DNA from: Erigeron canadensis
Lineage: Eukaryota > Streptophyta > Magnoliopsida > Asterales > Asteraceae
Length of the DNA: 64,000 nucleotides
Assembly: GCF_010389155.1 (NCBI RefSeq)
Contig: NC_057765.1
Location: forward strand, 2,852,001 to 2,916,000
Reading direction: 5' to 3'
The translations under genes were made by a program, and so were the position numbers. Below, piece after piece: positions 34,991-46,600 of this stretch. A model generated the notes under the pieces. That model had not been told where the DNA came from. It saw nothing but the letters and a program-made list of their open reading frames with translations, and did no database searches. Each line of letters opens with the position of its first letter. Within the stretch, counting starts at the first letter, position 1.

Positions 34991-35600
34991 GTAACTAGTG
35001 TGGAACCCAACATGTTTAGTTACAAGTATATAACCATGCAAATAGTTTTCTGCAAAAGAATAGATTAAAATTTTCAAAGAGATGTTCTGTAATCATACAT
35101 ATCACTCTACATAAGTATAGCAAAAGTAGTTTTCTACCTTAGGTAGAACCAAAAACTCATGGAATACGGTGTTGAGAGTTACATGTGGAATGCAGTGTTG
35201 GGAGTTACGTTACTATTACTTGTGCGCAATCTGTGCTTTTTAATTATCTAGTCATTACAACTCACTTTTTACACCCCTCAGTCAGTTGCCTATCTGATTT
35301 TCGACAACATTACTATAAAAAATAATCTATAACCAAACATCAAGGTTGTAAAAGCTGATATGAAAAATGACAAACAAAGCTATAAAGATTCAAATATAAC
35401 TACAGGCAATGCATGGAAGATCAGGTTATGAGAGTGGAATTTGATAACTAAAAGCTGATATGAAAAATGACACAAACAAAGAACATAACAAACAATATCA
35501 AAACTTCATAATTTGTAATTTCCTAAATGAAATTAGGGAGTAACAAAAATTTAAAGTTTGATGTCAAGTTTAAACAAGAATTCAAAGTGCCATCAATCAA

Positions 35601-35798
35601 TTAACCTCTTCAAGCAATGGTTCCTCTGAATCTCCACTTACAGTTGAGTCACTTTTAGATGCATCACTATCAAATGAGTCATGCATTATCATTGCAATCA
35701 CCTAGCGCCCTTGAATGAAAATAACGGTATAAAGGTGCATCCACACCCTTCAAGTTCTATGGTAAATTGAAACCTCTAACTTCCAAACGAGCAAGAAC
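35601..35798 (-). pseudogene. F-box exon 2 copy 2 (left arm), with stop
   Basis: Degenerate copy of F-box exon 2 with an intact acceptor (35799-35800). It begins VLARLEVRGFNLP, then hits TAG where the intact gene has TCG (Ser), and carries indels in the Asp/Ser-rich tail. The 3' flank (35240-35600) also matches that of the intact gene (38430-38774). Confidence 0.85.
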
Positions 35799-36274
35799 CT
35801 ACCAATGAAAACTATCAATCAGATTACAACAAAAGAAATAAGAAATGTAAGTCGGAGTACTGTTCCAAAAAAATGTAAGTAGGAGTAAAATGATATGCCG
35901 AGAAAAATAAATTGTGGCAAGATGGTTGGGTTAAATAAGAATGTAAGATGTTAATTAATATAAGTTCTAGTGTGTCAGAATGGCGTAGGTTGACACACGA
36001 GCTTTTTATTTATCCTGACGATTTAAGCTCTTTACACATTAACAATAATTACAATAATCAAATGTTAAACAAAAGAGACACCCAAAAAAAAAAGAGAAGA
36101 AAAATGTACATTCATCCTCTTTACATGGACACCTGGAGTCCTGGACAGACGCAGATATTTAATCTTACATTCTTACCCAACCCAACCATCTTGCCACAAC
36201 TATATTTAATCTATATAGGCATCTTATGTTTCTTATTTTTTTGCTGTGTTCTGATTGATATTTCTCATTGGTAG

Positions 36275-36480
36275 GTTCTTGCTCGTTTGGAAGTTAGAGG
36301 TTTCAATTTTCCATCAAACTTGAAGGGTGTGGATGTAACTTCACATTTATACAGTGAAGCTCATTCAAAGGCGCTAGTTGATTGCCATGATACTTATGAC
36401 TCATCAGAGGAACGAGGGCTTTTTACTTTGGTGCAGCTATTACAAATGATCAATCACTGAAGTAGTCAAGTAAACTGTAA
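36275..36480 (+). pseudogene. F-box exon 2 copy 3 joined to TOPLESS tail (right arm)
   Basis: An inverted copy. After a good acceptor it reads VLARLEVRGFNFPSNLKG, continues to SKALVDCHDTYDSSEE and at about 36415 joins sequence of the TOPLESS last exon (GAAITNDQSLK then stop in another frame, 36430-36465). The join lost about 600 bases of F-box 3' flank. This gives a chimeric but non-functional exon. Confidence 0.85.
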
Positions 36481-37559
36481 ACTCATTATGGAAATTTGCA
36501 AAAGAGGATAGTCTGCTATAAGTTCGTGTAAGTGCAGTACTAAAATTAAACCAAATATCTATGTATGATGCTGCTGTTAGCATTAGATTCACGCGTAGGA
36601 AGACTTTTTCTTCATGGTGTTCATGTTAAGAACGCGCAAAAAAGGGGTTGTTTTCTATGTGTAAAATTGGGAACAGGTGGAGGCTATGTTAAGTGCATTT
36701 TATCTCTTATTCTTCTATATTGTGGTAGCTTGTTTCCCTTTTGAAGGTTCTCCAAGTGTTCATATGAACGTAGTTGAGTACAAAAGAGTTTTTACTGTGT
36801 ACCCTTGGTTTGATACTCATGTTTTTCCTTTAGTGCTTCTACAGTATAAACTCTAATTTTAATCTTATTAATAGATCTTCTCATAGCTAATTTCATAATC
36901 ATCATAGTTTTTAGATATATATACTGGCTGGAAGAAAATGGTTCTTGCTCTCCCCTCTTTTTATTTATTCATTTCAATACTTTCTAAGCACAAACTTTAG
37001 TGTGTTTTATTTCTTTTTTATTATTGTTTGTTTTTTCAGTAAAGTGTTTATTATTGTGATATGGTTTTGGTGTTGTTAAGTATGACCAAAGTTTGATTTT
37101 TGTTGAGTTTTTAAAGTTGCGGCGTTGAAGAAATTTTGGTTAATTTATATACAAGTTTGATATATGCGAGTGACTTTTGATATTTCTAAATTGACATTTT
37201 TGTTTGTTTACAGTAAAATAAGCTCATTCTTAGAACCCCACGAAAGATATCCAATTTTCTTGAAGAAATTTTGTTTAATCTATATACATAAGTTACTTCT
37301 TGTATGTGTGTTTAAGCTGAAAATCTGTATCAAATTTTTGGCAACATGTGATTCTAATTTTGATTTCGATTAATTTGGGTAAAACCAATCAAAGTTTGAG
37401 AACCACACAACATGCTACTCAAAGACTTTAAACATCTCAATAATCACTTGAAATCACACTTTAGACACTGGCTAAGTGCGGTTGCTGAAGATTTCATTGT
37501 ACAAACACTTGTATCATATTGACTTTTTCCATAACCATTTACTTGCTAATTTTGGGTAG

Positions 37560-38122
37560 GGTGACATTCCGAGGGTGTCAACCAGAATAAGGGAGAAGGT
37601 GAAATCACCTCCTCCGCCATCAGAGACAGAGTCCCCAAAGAAACGGCCAGAAAGTCTTTTAAGTTTAAAGGAGGATAATACAGCGAACAAGGGCTCCCTG
37701 AAGCAATCACTGACATAGATGTCAAAATGAAAGAAGATGAATTGGCTGAGAAACATATTGAGAAACGAGAGGAGAAAGATGGAAATTTTCGGAAGAGACT
37801 GAGAAATGAACAAATGAACCTGAGAAAACTGAGAAGGTTGCGGTTGATGATAAAAGAGATGAGAGCGGATGTCAAAGAAGCCAAGCCTGTTGAAGTCAAG
37901 GAGGAGTTTGAAATCCCGAAAGTAGCCCGCTCAGATATGAACGAAGGGAACACAGTTGATGGTCATGAAAACGATGAAGACAACCAACGAGAAGCCCATG
38001 ATCCAAAGCAAACACCAATTCCAAAGACTCAGAAAATTAGTGGCAGTGAGGGGAAAAATGTTACTTTTGATGGTGTTTACAAGAAGGTGATCCAGAATGG
38101 CTGTCATGTGGAGGGTCTGTGA
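37560..38122 (+). pseudogene. Truncated inverted copy of the MBD gene
   Basis: About 187 open codons. It starts within exon 2 at the equivalent of [14 protein letters not shown] (here IPRVSTRIREKVKS), continues through SLTDIDVKMKEDELAEKH and VKEAKPVEVKEEFEIPKVAR, and diverges near SGSEGKN before a stop. The MBD core is missing. The sequence directly to the left matches the MBD intron (37430-37555 is the reverse of 30690-30800), so a deletion joined intron to mid-exon. There is no plausible start and no methyl-CpG-binding domain, so it is called a pseudogene, although the open frame is notable. Confidence 0.85.
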
Positions 38123-38774
38123 GGTCAAGCAGCTAGTGTATACTCTCTTTTAAACAAGTCCATCTAATGTATCACATATTTATAATCTGTCATAGGATTA
38201 AAGTCTTCTCTTAACAGGCATCAGTATTTATGGCATTTTTTTTGTTCCGTGAGATTTGTTGTTGCAGTTAGGAAAATGCATGTAGTTGAGAACTTGAGAT
38301 GATACTTTTTCTTATCGTCAATTTTTACAATAACTTAAATTCTCCATCTCCTATTTGCGGAAATTCAAGTCGATCATATATGTAATATGTTTAATTACTT
38401 GTGCACAATCTGTTCATTATTTATTATTTAGTCATTAATTACAACTCACTTTTTACACTCCCTCATTTAATGGCATATCTCATTCAAATGGTTTTAAAAA
38501 CAAGTGGTGACTGTGGCAGTATTCTCAAGCAAAGTTTCACCTGAATGTCGAGTGTATAAAGTATAAGGATTCAAATATAGCAGTAAGAGCGCATCCATGA
38601 CCAGGTTATGGAAGTGGAATTTGATAACTAAAAGCTGATATACAGAATCACACGAGAACATAACAGAAAAATTTCAACCAAGTTCATAATTTATAATTTC
38701 CTAAACGAAATTGGGGAGTAACAAAAATTCAAAGCTCCATTTCAAGTTTAAACAAGAATGCAAAGTGCCATCAA
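38123..38774. other. 3' flank of the F-box gene
   Basis: No gene. Parts match 35240-35600 and 18960-19186, the 3' flanks of the orphan F-box exons, for example the block GTGGAATTTGATAACTAAAA. Confidence 0.7.
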
Positions 38775-41618
38775 TCAATTAACCTCTTCAAGCAGGGGTT
38801 CCTCTGAATCTCCACTTTCAACTGAGTCACTATCATATGCATCGCTATCAGATGCATCACTATCATATGCATCGCTATCAGATGAGCCACTATCATGGCA
38901 ATCAACTAGCGCCTTTGAATGAGATAAACTGTATAAATGTGAAGTTGTATCCACACCCTTCAAGTTCGATGGAAAAATGAAACCTTTAACTTCCAAACGA
39001 GCGAGAGCCTACCAATGAGAAAATATCAATGAGAACACAGTAAAAGAAAAAGGAAAGGTCAGATGCCATATATGGATTAAATAAAGTTGTGGCTAGATGG
39101 ATGGGTTGGATAAGAAATTAAGACGCTAAAATGAGTTCAGGTTGAGCATTTGTGAGAATGGCTTAGTTTGACACACGTGCTTTTTGTTATCCTAATAATT
39201 AAGGTATTTCCACATTAACAAAAATAACAATAATAATAATCAGTTGTTAAACAAGGAGACACCCGAGAACAACAGAGGAAGAAAAAAAATACATCCATCC
39301 TTTATACATGGAGGTCTAAACCTATGCAAACAAATTTTCCAATGGGGTCAAGGCATATATACAATACTTAATTGGACATAACATGAACAGATTATATAAA
39401 GTATTATAATCAAGTATATAATTTTTTTTAAAAACGAAGCAATAATATCAAGAACAAACTTATATGAGAGCAACAGAAAAGGTTGTAGACAGATGAATTT
39501 TCATCCTGTTTACATGGACACCTGAAGACAGATGCACACCTGAAGACACCCTAGCCCTATTGGGGGGGGCTAGGGGGTGCCTAGCCTCCCCCAATAGCCG
39601 CAAATAATATCGATTTCTAATACTCCAGCCAAAGATTTCTTGATGTTTATATAGCCCCTTCTAAGGAATCAAAAAATGATCAAAACTAGAGTTATTAAAA
39701 GAAAAGGGTGGAAGTCAGACATTGTGTCGGCCGGAAGTCAGAAAGTGAGATGTTGAAGACGAAGGTGAATTTAGATTGGTGGGTGTGGTGGGTCCAAATG
39801 TCTAATTTCAGTAGCTTTTATTTACAATTTCCTTTTACAACCTCTTAGTTTCTCAAAAATCTCTAATACCACCCTTTGCTTTTTAAGTTTTAATATATTA
39901 TATATAATTTTACAGTTAAATATAAATAAGTTATTGAAATTGTTAAAAATGTTATGAGTTTATGACAATATCTCGACAATATCTTATGTCATCCGGCCCC
40001 CGTCAATCATAAATCCTGGCTCCGCCCCTGCTTAATTGGACATAACATGAACAGATTATATAAAATCAAGAAGTATATAGATTCTTTTGAAAAGCAAGTA
40101 ATGATATCAAGAGCAAAATAATACAAGAGCAACAGAAAAGGGTCTCCCCTAAACTTAAAACCACAACCCAAAGGACTGACAACAAAAGATATATATAATT
40201 AAACATTCTTCGCCAACTCAAGAATCGAACATCCTACTATGTCATATCAACAATTAACTAACAAAATTTTTAAGAGTGAACACTTTTAAGAGGGATCAGG
40301 GGCCTGACTCTATATAGGAGTTCTTGGGAGCGGATTATTTTGACAAGATGTCGCAATGATCTGTTTAGATTGTTTTAATATCACAACAAATCAGAAAAGA
40401 TTATTGCAAAACCCGTACACAATCTGTTGCTTCAATCAGTTAATTATCTTGATCTAAAATTCCTTCTAAGTAGCAATATTCACACACCTGAACAACTGCA
40501 TTTTTGTGCTTGTAGCAGCAATATCCAATTTGACAATAATCAACTATATATGAAAAAGGTAAAACACTTGAGTGGCATAATAACAATTGACCAATAATGT
40601 TTACAACCACACATTATGCACAAAGAAAACAAACATTTACCTCATAACAGGGAATCCCAATGTTAAGCTCTTTGACGTGGCGAAGGTTTAGTATAAGGGT
40701 ATTAAGCATCTCATCTTGATATTTTTTACGAGCAGGTTTCCCATCATTTTTCCACATGTGATAATCTAAGTCAGCTTTGACTAAAGAAGACACATCTCGC
40801 AACAAAATCTTCCACAAGTACAAATCAGTCGTGATTTTTAGTGATGAAATATAAGGAGCATTGATTTCCACCACAACTTTTTCGTCAAAAACTTCGTACC
40901 CTGATACTTGGAAGCTTTTAACACTCTTGGAAGTAATATCGAGGAACGAATAACCATAACAAAAGTTCAACATCAAAGTGTCCAATAACGGACTCCCGGA
41001 TAGTATCTTTGCAATCGAATCTTGGTATATTTCCACATTTGAAATAGTTAAGTGGGTAAGGTTATTCCAACTAATGGGCTTCACAGGACTAAATAAGCAG
41101 CCTCCTAAATCAAGACGGGTAAAATGGGAATTGACGAAAAACGAGTCATCTCTCAAGACAAATGGATCTTTTGGATAACCCTCATACACTAAAAAAATGT
41201 CAAGGTGTTGGACGTTACGACTAGTAACAAAATGAATCCAACTGCTGACATTGGATTTAAATCTTTTATCATAAGTGGCAAAGACTTCGAATTTATCGAG
41301 ATTGTTTGATTGGCATTGGGTTAGGGTTTTATCAACAGCAAGATAGAAATCGGGTAACCGTTTGTATCTTATAAAATCAAAATCTTCAAAAATAAGACAA
41401 GGAACAGAAGGCCAAACATGTTGCCAACGTTTGGAAAGAGTACCTGTTTGTATGGCCTCTTTTGTGTTGTCTAAACGAGAAAGGATGTCAATGATTAAAC
41501 AATCAGGTAAGGCACTTATTCGATCTTCTTCCTCTTCTTCTCCTTCTTCTGATTTTTGGGTTCTGATCCGTTTTGGAGGTTGATCGTCTCCTTTTTCTTT
41601 TACTTTCACATTCTCCAT
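38775..41618 (-). CDS. F-box/LRR-type protein, two exons
   Basis: Exon 1 is 41618-40641 and exon 2 is 39008-38775, together 403 residues in frame. A basic/acidic N-terminus (KRIRTQKSEEGEEEEED) precedes a clear F-box, residues about 33-75 (DRISALPDCLIIDILSRLD, then TGTLSKRWQHVWPSVPCLIF). Leucine-rich segments of the LRR-2 kind follow (NLTHLTISNVEIYQDSIAKI, SPLLDTLMLNFCYG). Exon 1 ends at IPCYE with a GTAAAT donor; exon 2 continues ALARLEVKGFIFPSNLKG and ends in an Asp/Ser repeat (SDSDAYDSDAS). By family it would recruit substrates to an SCF ubiquitin ligase; the substrate is unknown. A 5'-truncated LINE lies about 120 bases upstream. Three orphan exon-2 copies lie elsewhere in the window. Confidence 0.9.
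39368..40075. repeat. Insertion with direct repeats inside the F-box intron
   Basis: CTTAATTGGACATAACATGA and the following 14 bases occur at 39369 and again at 40032. Between them is sequence absent from the intron copy at 19406-20170, including a G/C-rich start (CCCTATTGGGGGGGGCTAGG, near 39555) and an end, CCTGGCTCCGCCCCTG, near 40029. That end motif is common at plant transposon ends. Probably a transposon insertion combined with a local duplication; the family is not fixed. Confidence 0.5.
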
Positions 41619-41738
41619 GGCAACAGCCGTTGGTTTCCTTTTCTCTGGTGAAAATAAGACTCTATTCCCAATTATTTTTACATATCTCTATAGTGTTACT
41701 TTAATTATATATAAAAAAAAATTAGATAAATGGTTAAT

Positions 41739-42225
41739 TTTTTTTTTTAACGGTAAATTTCATTCGCAATGTACGGTGATACAATAAGTTACAACTTACT
41801 TACAACATTTACGTAATGTTAAAATTATACCAATTTGACCGACTAATGTTTTCTTTCTATTTTCTATTTTTATACTATAGTAAGGATAGGGAGTTAGGGA
41901 CCTAATATCTTGCACAATTTTCTCGATCGTTGTAGATGAGCCTGTGAATCTTTTTTCATTCCTTACTTTCCAAATACACAAACATGTCACCATAATGATA
42001 CCTATTAAGGGTCTTCCTTTCCTTCTTTCCAATTCCAACATTTTCGTGTATCTCAACCAAATCCTTGACTGTGAAGATGAAAAACAAGGTCATCTTACAC
42101 CAACTACTAACAAAGTTCCAGATCATATTTACCACTTCACAACCACAAAACAAATGATCCACCAACTCTATACAAACTTCACAAAGTACACACATACCAT
42201 TCCCAAAAACATGCATTAGTTGGTC
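41739..42225 (-). mobile_element. 5'-truncated LINE fragment with poly-A tail and target duplication
   Basis: On the minus strand two frames encode the C-terminal zinc-binding region of a plant LINE reverse transcriptase: CVLCEVCIELVDHLFCGCEV with NMIWNFVSSWCK, then after a frameshift MVTCLCIWKVRNEKRF. A poly-A tail (T-run at 41739-41749 on the plus strand) ends the element. An 11-bp target duplication, AAATGGTTAAT, flanks it at 41728-41738 and 42226-42236. It sits about 120 bases upstream of the F-box start codon, in the presumed promoter. Confidence 0.93.
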
Positions 42226-42236
42226 AAATGGTTAAT

Positions 42237-43684
42237 ACTTTTGATCTTTGGCTTGGTTTTCATGTTTTACAAGGTTGGGTCATTTTGTTTAAATAAGGAG
42301 AAAGGTTAGATAAAACATGATCTATCTTAAGTAAAACAGAGGGATTATTTAAAATTCAGAGAAGGGGGGGGGGTTATGTAAAATTCAAAGGTTATGTATG
42401 TTTATCAAATTCAAAGGTTTAATCTGTAACTTTTTTTAATGTGGCAGTACCTAAACTTTTTTTAATGTGGCAGTACCTAAACTTAGGTAAAATCTGCAAT
42501 ACGGATCATTTTCCTTTTAAATAAACTTGAAAACAGTCTCTTTACATCGTTGTTTTAAGGGTAAGACTGTCTACATTTTAAATCCCTCATACATCGTCGA
42601 GATATTAAGACCCAAAGTCGTGAAAGACGCCATTTGGTGCTTACTTTACTTACAATTTTTTCTTTAATGGAGAGCGTAATGTTGTGGGCAATGAAGTGAT
42701 GAACATCTATCGTTGCGTGTTTGTGGGGAGATATGTAAATGATTTGGAAAGAGTAGAAAATCGTGGTCATTTGTAATAGAGAAAATTTATGGTTGTTTGT
42801 AAAAAAGATAAATATATGATTATATGTGATTGTTGTTGGTAAAAAGTAATTGTGGGAAGGATAAATGAACATTTGACATAGCATGCTAATTAGGCTGTTA
42901 GTGGGAAGAAAAGTCTGTAATCGATACGGATAGCTTAATGCAACAAATTACAGTCCCAAAAATATCATTTCAGAGTCGGGACGTATTTAGAAAAAGTTCA
43001 AACATATTGTGTTCATTTGTAAAAATACGTTAATCTAGTGCTTAAACCCTCGATCAAACTACGAACATATCATTCACAATAACACATACATGATCGTCTT
43101 AGACATCCATTTCACATGGCAAAAAAGAGAGAATTAAGTTATTGTAAAATTTGAAGTTAACATACGATTGAATATGAGCAGATAGTGGGGTAGTAGCTTT
43201 CGTAGATTATTTGAGCTCAAAAGAGTTTTAGATGATCATGTGGATTTTTACTATGGTAGACTTAGATTTTGAGAAGTTTAACAACATCAAAGAGACAAGT
43301 ATACAGGCTGTAGCACCATGAAAAAAAAAATGAGTATTACAGTAACATGGTTATACTGTAAAATCATTTTTTACTTTTCATATGAACACTAGGAGAAACT
43401 TGAAAGGGAGAAAGGCTACCAGAATATAAAAGAATAAGAAAAAGAAAAAAACTTTAAAATAGCCTTCAATAGTTACTAATTATATATATATATATATATA
43501 TATAAACAACCCCTTTTTTTGCGGGTTCACAAAATTTACAAGATGAAGAAAAACTCTTCCTACAGCTGAATCTTCATGTATTAGATATTCGTTTTAATAA
43601 TTGTGTTAACGTTGCACCTCACTAACTTAAACTGGACTATCCTCTACACTACTGTACCTACTTTTGCATATTTCCATGATCAGT
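42237..43684. other. Spacer and TOPLESS-like 3' UTR
   Basis: No supported gene. Positions 42560-42890 look like a diverged dispersed repeat. From about 43000 the sequence is copied at 18300-18860 and in part at 34600-34860. A TA microsatellite lies at about 43480-43503. The 3' UTR of the TOPLESS-like gene probably covers the last 300 bases. Confidence 0.6.
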
Positions 43685-46600
43685 TTACTTCAGGGCTTGA
43701 TCATTTGTGGTTGCCGAACCAGCAGCTGCACTGCTTGGTCCAGCATCATTTTCTAGTGGAGGTGACGTGCCCCATTTCCCTTCTGACTCTGATGGCTCGA
43801 AAACACAAACACCACCATCACTAAGTCCCAATGCAAACTGATCAGGTTCAAATGGATGTGCGGCAATGACAAATAGTTCCACCCCTGGACTGCAAAATTT
43901 GACAAATGCTATTAGATACGAGTAGAAGTAAATAGTGTGGAACTCAGGATGTTTACCTCCAAGTTGGTTGAACTCAGGTCAAATGTGCCAATTAGAAAAA
44001 AAAAATCTGAAAATGAAATGGGACATATGGAACCAAAGTTGCCTAGAGTGTACTTCTAAAGCAAATAAGTATACAGACATGTAAATAGATTTGTGCAAAA
44101 GATTAGACTAATTTGGTCATACATAGCAATCTATGCAAGTATAACAACAGAAAGTGTTTTGGGTCAATCCAGCCACTCATACAAAATTAATTTTAACATG
44201 TAAGCAACCCGACATTATTCTTCATCTCTTGATTAGATTATTAGCTTGGCCATATGGTTTTGAATAATATAAGTTATCATACTCAGCAGTACAGGGGTTC
44301 AAACATATAAATATGTATCGCAAGATATCTACAAAAAGAGATACTCACTGTGTGATTGGCAAATATGCAGATAAACTGATCCGGCATTGTAACCTGAGTG
44401 TTGATCCAGTAAGAATACCAACACTTCCTTCTTTAAAAGCAACAAATATCAATTGGCCATCACACGAATAAGTAGCATGGGTGATCAAGCCACTTGCCTC
44501 TGGAGGAAACCACTATTTATAGAAACATAGATGACAAACTTAGGTCATAAATCATGACTAAATTATAATTAATACAGAAGAAACTTCCAAAAATTTAGGG
44601 ACTGAAATATAAATTGCAGTAACAAGGTGTTTGGAAGTGCAATTTGAAAATGAATATGTGATATTTTCAGTTATTAGACTAAGATAAGAAGCTGTAATAA
44701 AATGGGTGGTAAAAATGTGTTTCAACTGTTTGGAGTGTAATAATCAGGTGATCAGAAAAAGGGGAACTTGGCACTTTTTTTTCAAAACTTTTGATTACTT
44801 TGGTAAAAGGTTGTCACCCTGGTTATAATAACTTCTGATTACTTCATAAATTAATAGATAGAAATTACCAGATATAATATCAAAATGAAAATACGTTCTA
44901 AGAATCCGAATTTTGCAGCTGATATAAAAATGCCTATTTGACCCCTAGATGAAAAGCTAAATGTGTAAGAGTTTATTCAAACATTTGAAACTACACCAAT
45001 TGTTACAACTACTTGGGGCAATCAGATAACCAGTTTCAAAATGCAAATCCAAACACACCTTTAACTTGAAAAAATTTGTTATCAGATTTCCCAGGATCTT
45101 ATAAAAAGATATAAATCCATCACAAGGTACCTAAAACCTAGAATTTGCATGCTCGTGGAAAAACCTCAAAGAATGGCATTTTTATACTATTTCAAGTTCA
45201 AGCTAGAAAAAATACACCATAATGTAATACAATGATGGTAATGTGCCCGAAGACGTATAAACAGACCTGTTTTGGGGATTCCAGATTAGGTGCTTCATAA
45301 ACAGCTATCTGAGTCTCATGGATGGCAAGCAAATGTGTCTTATCCTGGTGAAACTGCACACGGGTATCAGCAAGGAGAGAGGACACACGTCCTGCTGGGA
45401 TTTGCAACTGTTTACTTGTTTGCTTTTCCCATCCATTTGTGTTCCAAACACAGAGCTGCATGCAAACATTTTGTCATATAGTGAGGTGGCAACTTGGACC
45501 CACTTACATGAGAATGAATATCGATCTAGCTGATGTTTATCTCTCTATCCGGTCAAACAGGTAAGTAAAGTAATATACTAGCTTGAAAAACAGGTCAAAT
45601 GCATTGTCGGGTCAAACAGATCAACCAAAGGGTCAGCAAAAAATAGTGAGATAAAGTTGTCAAAAAAGAAGTGATTGTTTTGTACAAATCAATTAGTCTT
45701 TTATACGAATCACTTCCCATTTTAAAATGATGATAATAGATATCAATATAACCCACTCCTGACCTCCACTTAAACTAATTAAATAGCCATCCCCTTTCTT
45801 TTACCTGAGAATCAGCCCCTGAAGATACTAGAACGTTCAGTACATTAGAGAAGGCCAGACCTGTAATCCGTTTATGATGACCCAAAAGCTTTGTTTTGAG
45901 CTGCTCAAATACAAAACAAACATCACCACATGAATTAAAGAAACCAACTCAAGAGTGATAGTTAAATAAGAGTGACGGAACAACCTTATCTACTCGAACA
46001 TTATATATTTGGATAGAAGAATCCTCCATGCCTATCGCAATAACGTTGTTATCTTGTGGATGGAATGCCAAAAAGGTTGCTGCAGGAGGTGGGGACATGA
46101 ATGTAGTCATAGTCTGTGCGCATAGAGAAAGCAATTAGTAGATGTATCAAGGTAAACAAGAAAGCGGCATTAGATAGGAATATCTAAGCCAACAAGGGAA
46201 AAAGCATCTAGTGTTTGTCAAATTAGATTACCATAAATATAATTAATCAGAAATCAGAGATATGTTCATGCGAATAGATATTAGTGCCAATCTGCATCAT
46301 TGATTACTATATTTTGTGTCTAGAGAGTCCCACAACCCAACAAAGATAAGAAAATAAAATTCCATTTTAGAGCATGGACATTGTATTAGATGTTGACCGA
46401 AAAGAATTCAATATGTCTGCAAGTCAATGAGAAAGTGGATGCAAATAGCATTTTAATTCACGTAAGATACTAATATTGGCACAATTGACTAGTTGAGTAA
46501 CGGGTCAAGGGAATCCCTCTTACAACGAGAGGTTGTGCCAGGTGACCCTCTGACTTTTTCATTTTCTTTTGACATTCATGTTAATCGTTACATTAATTAT

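Larger units (their letters stand above)
34240..36900. repeat. Large inverted repeat of F-box, TOPLESS and intron pieces
   Basis: The left arm (about 34470-36150) and right arm (about 36160-36900) are reverse complements with deletions in the right arm, meeting almost without a spacer near 36155. Paired blocks include AATCTTATTAATAG near 34518 and 36866, CTAATGCTAACAGCAACATC near 34787 and its reverse near 36580, and the F-box exon 2 copies. Left of the palindrome, 34240-34450 matches the MBD intron; right of it lies the inverted MBD copy. If transcribed across the centre, the RNA would fold into a long hairpin. Confidence 0.85.
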
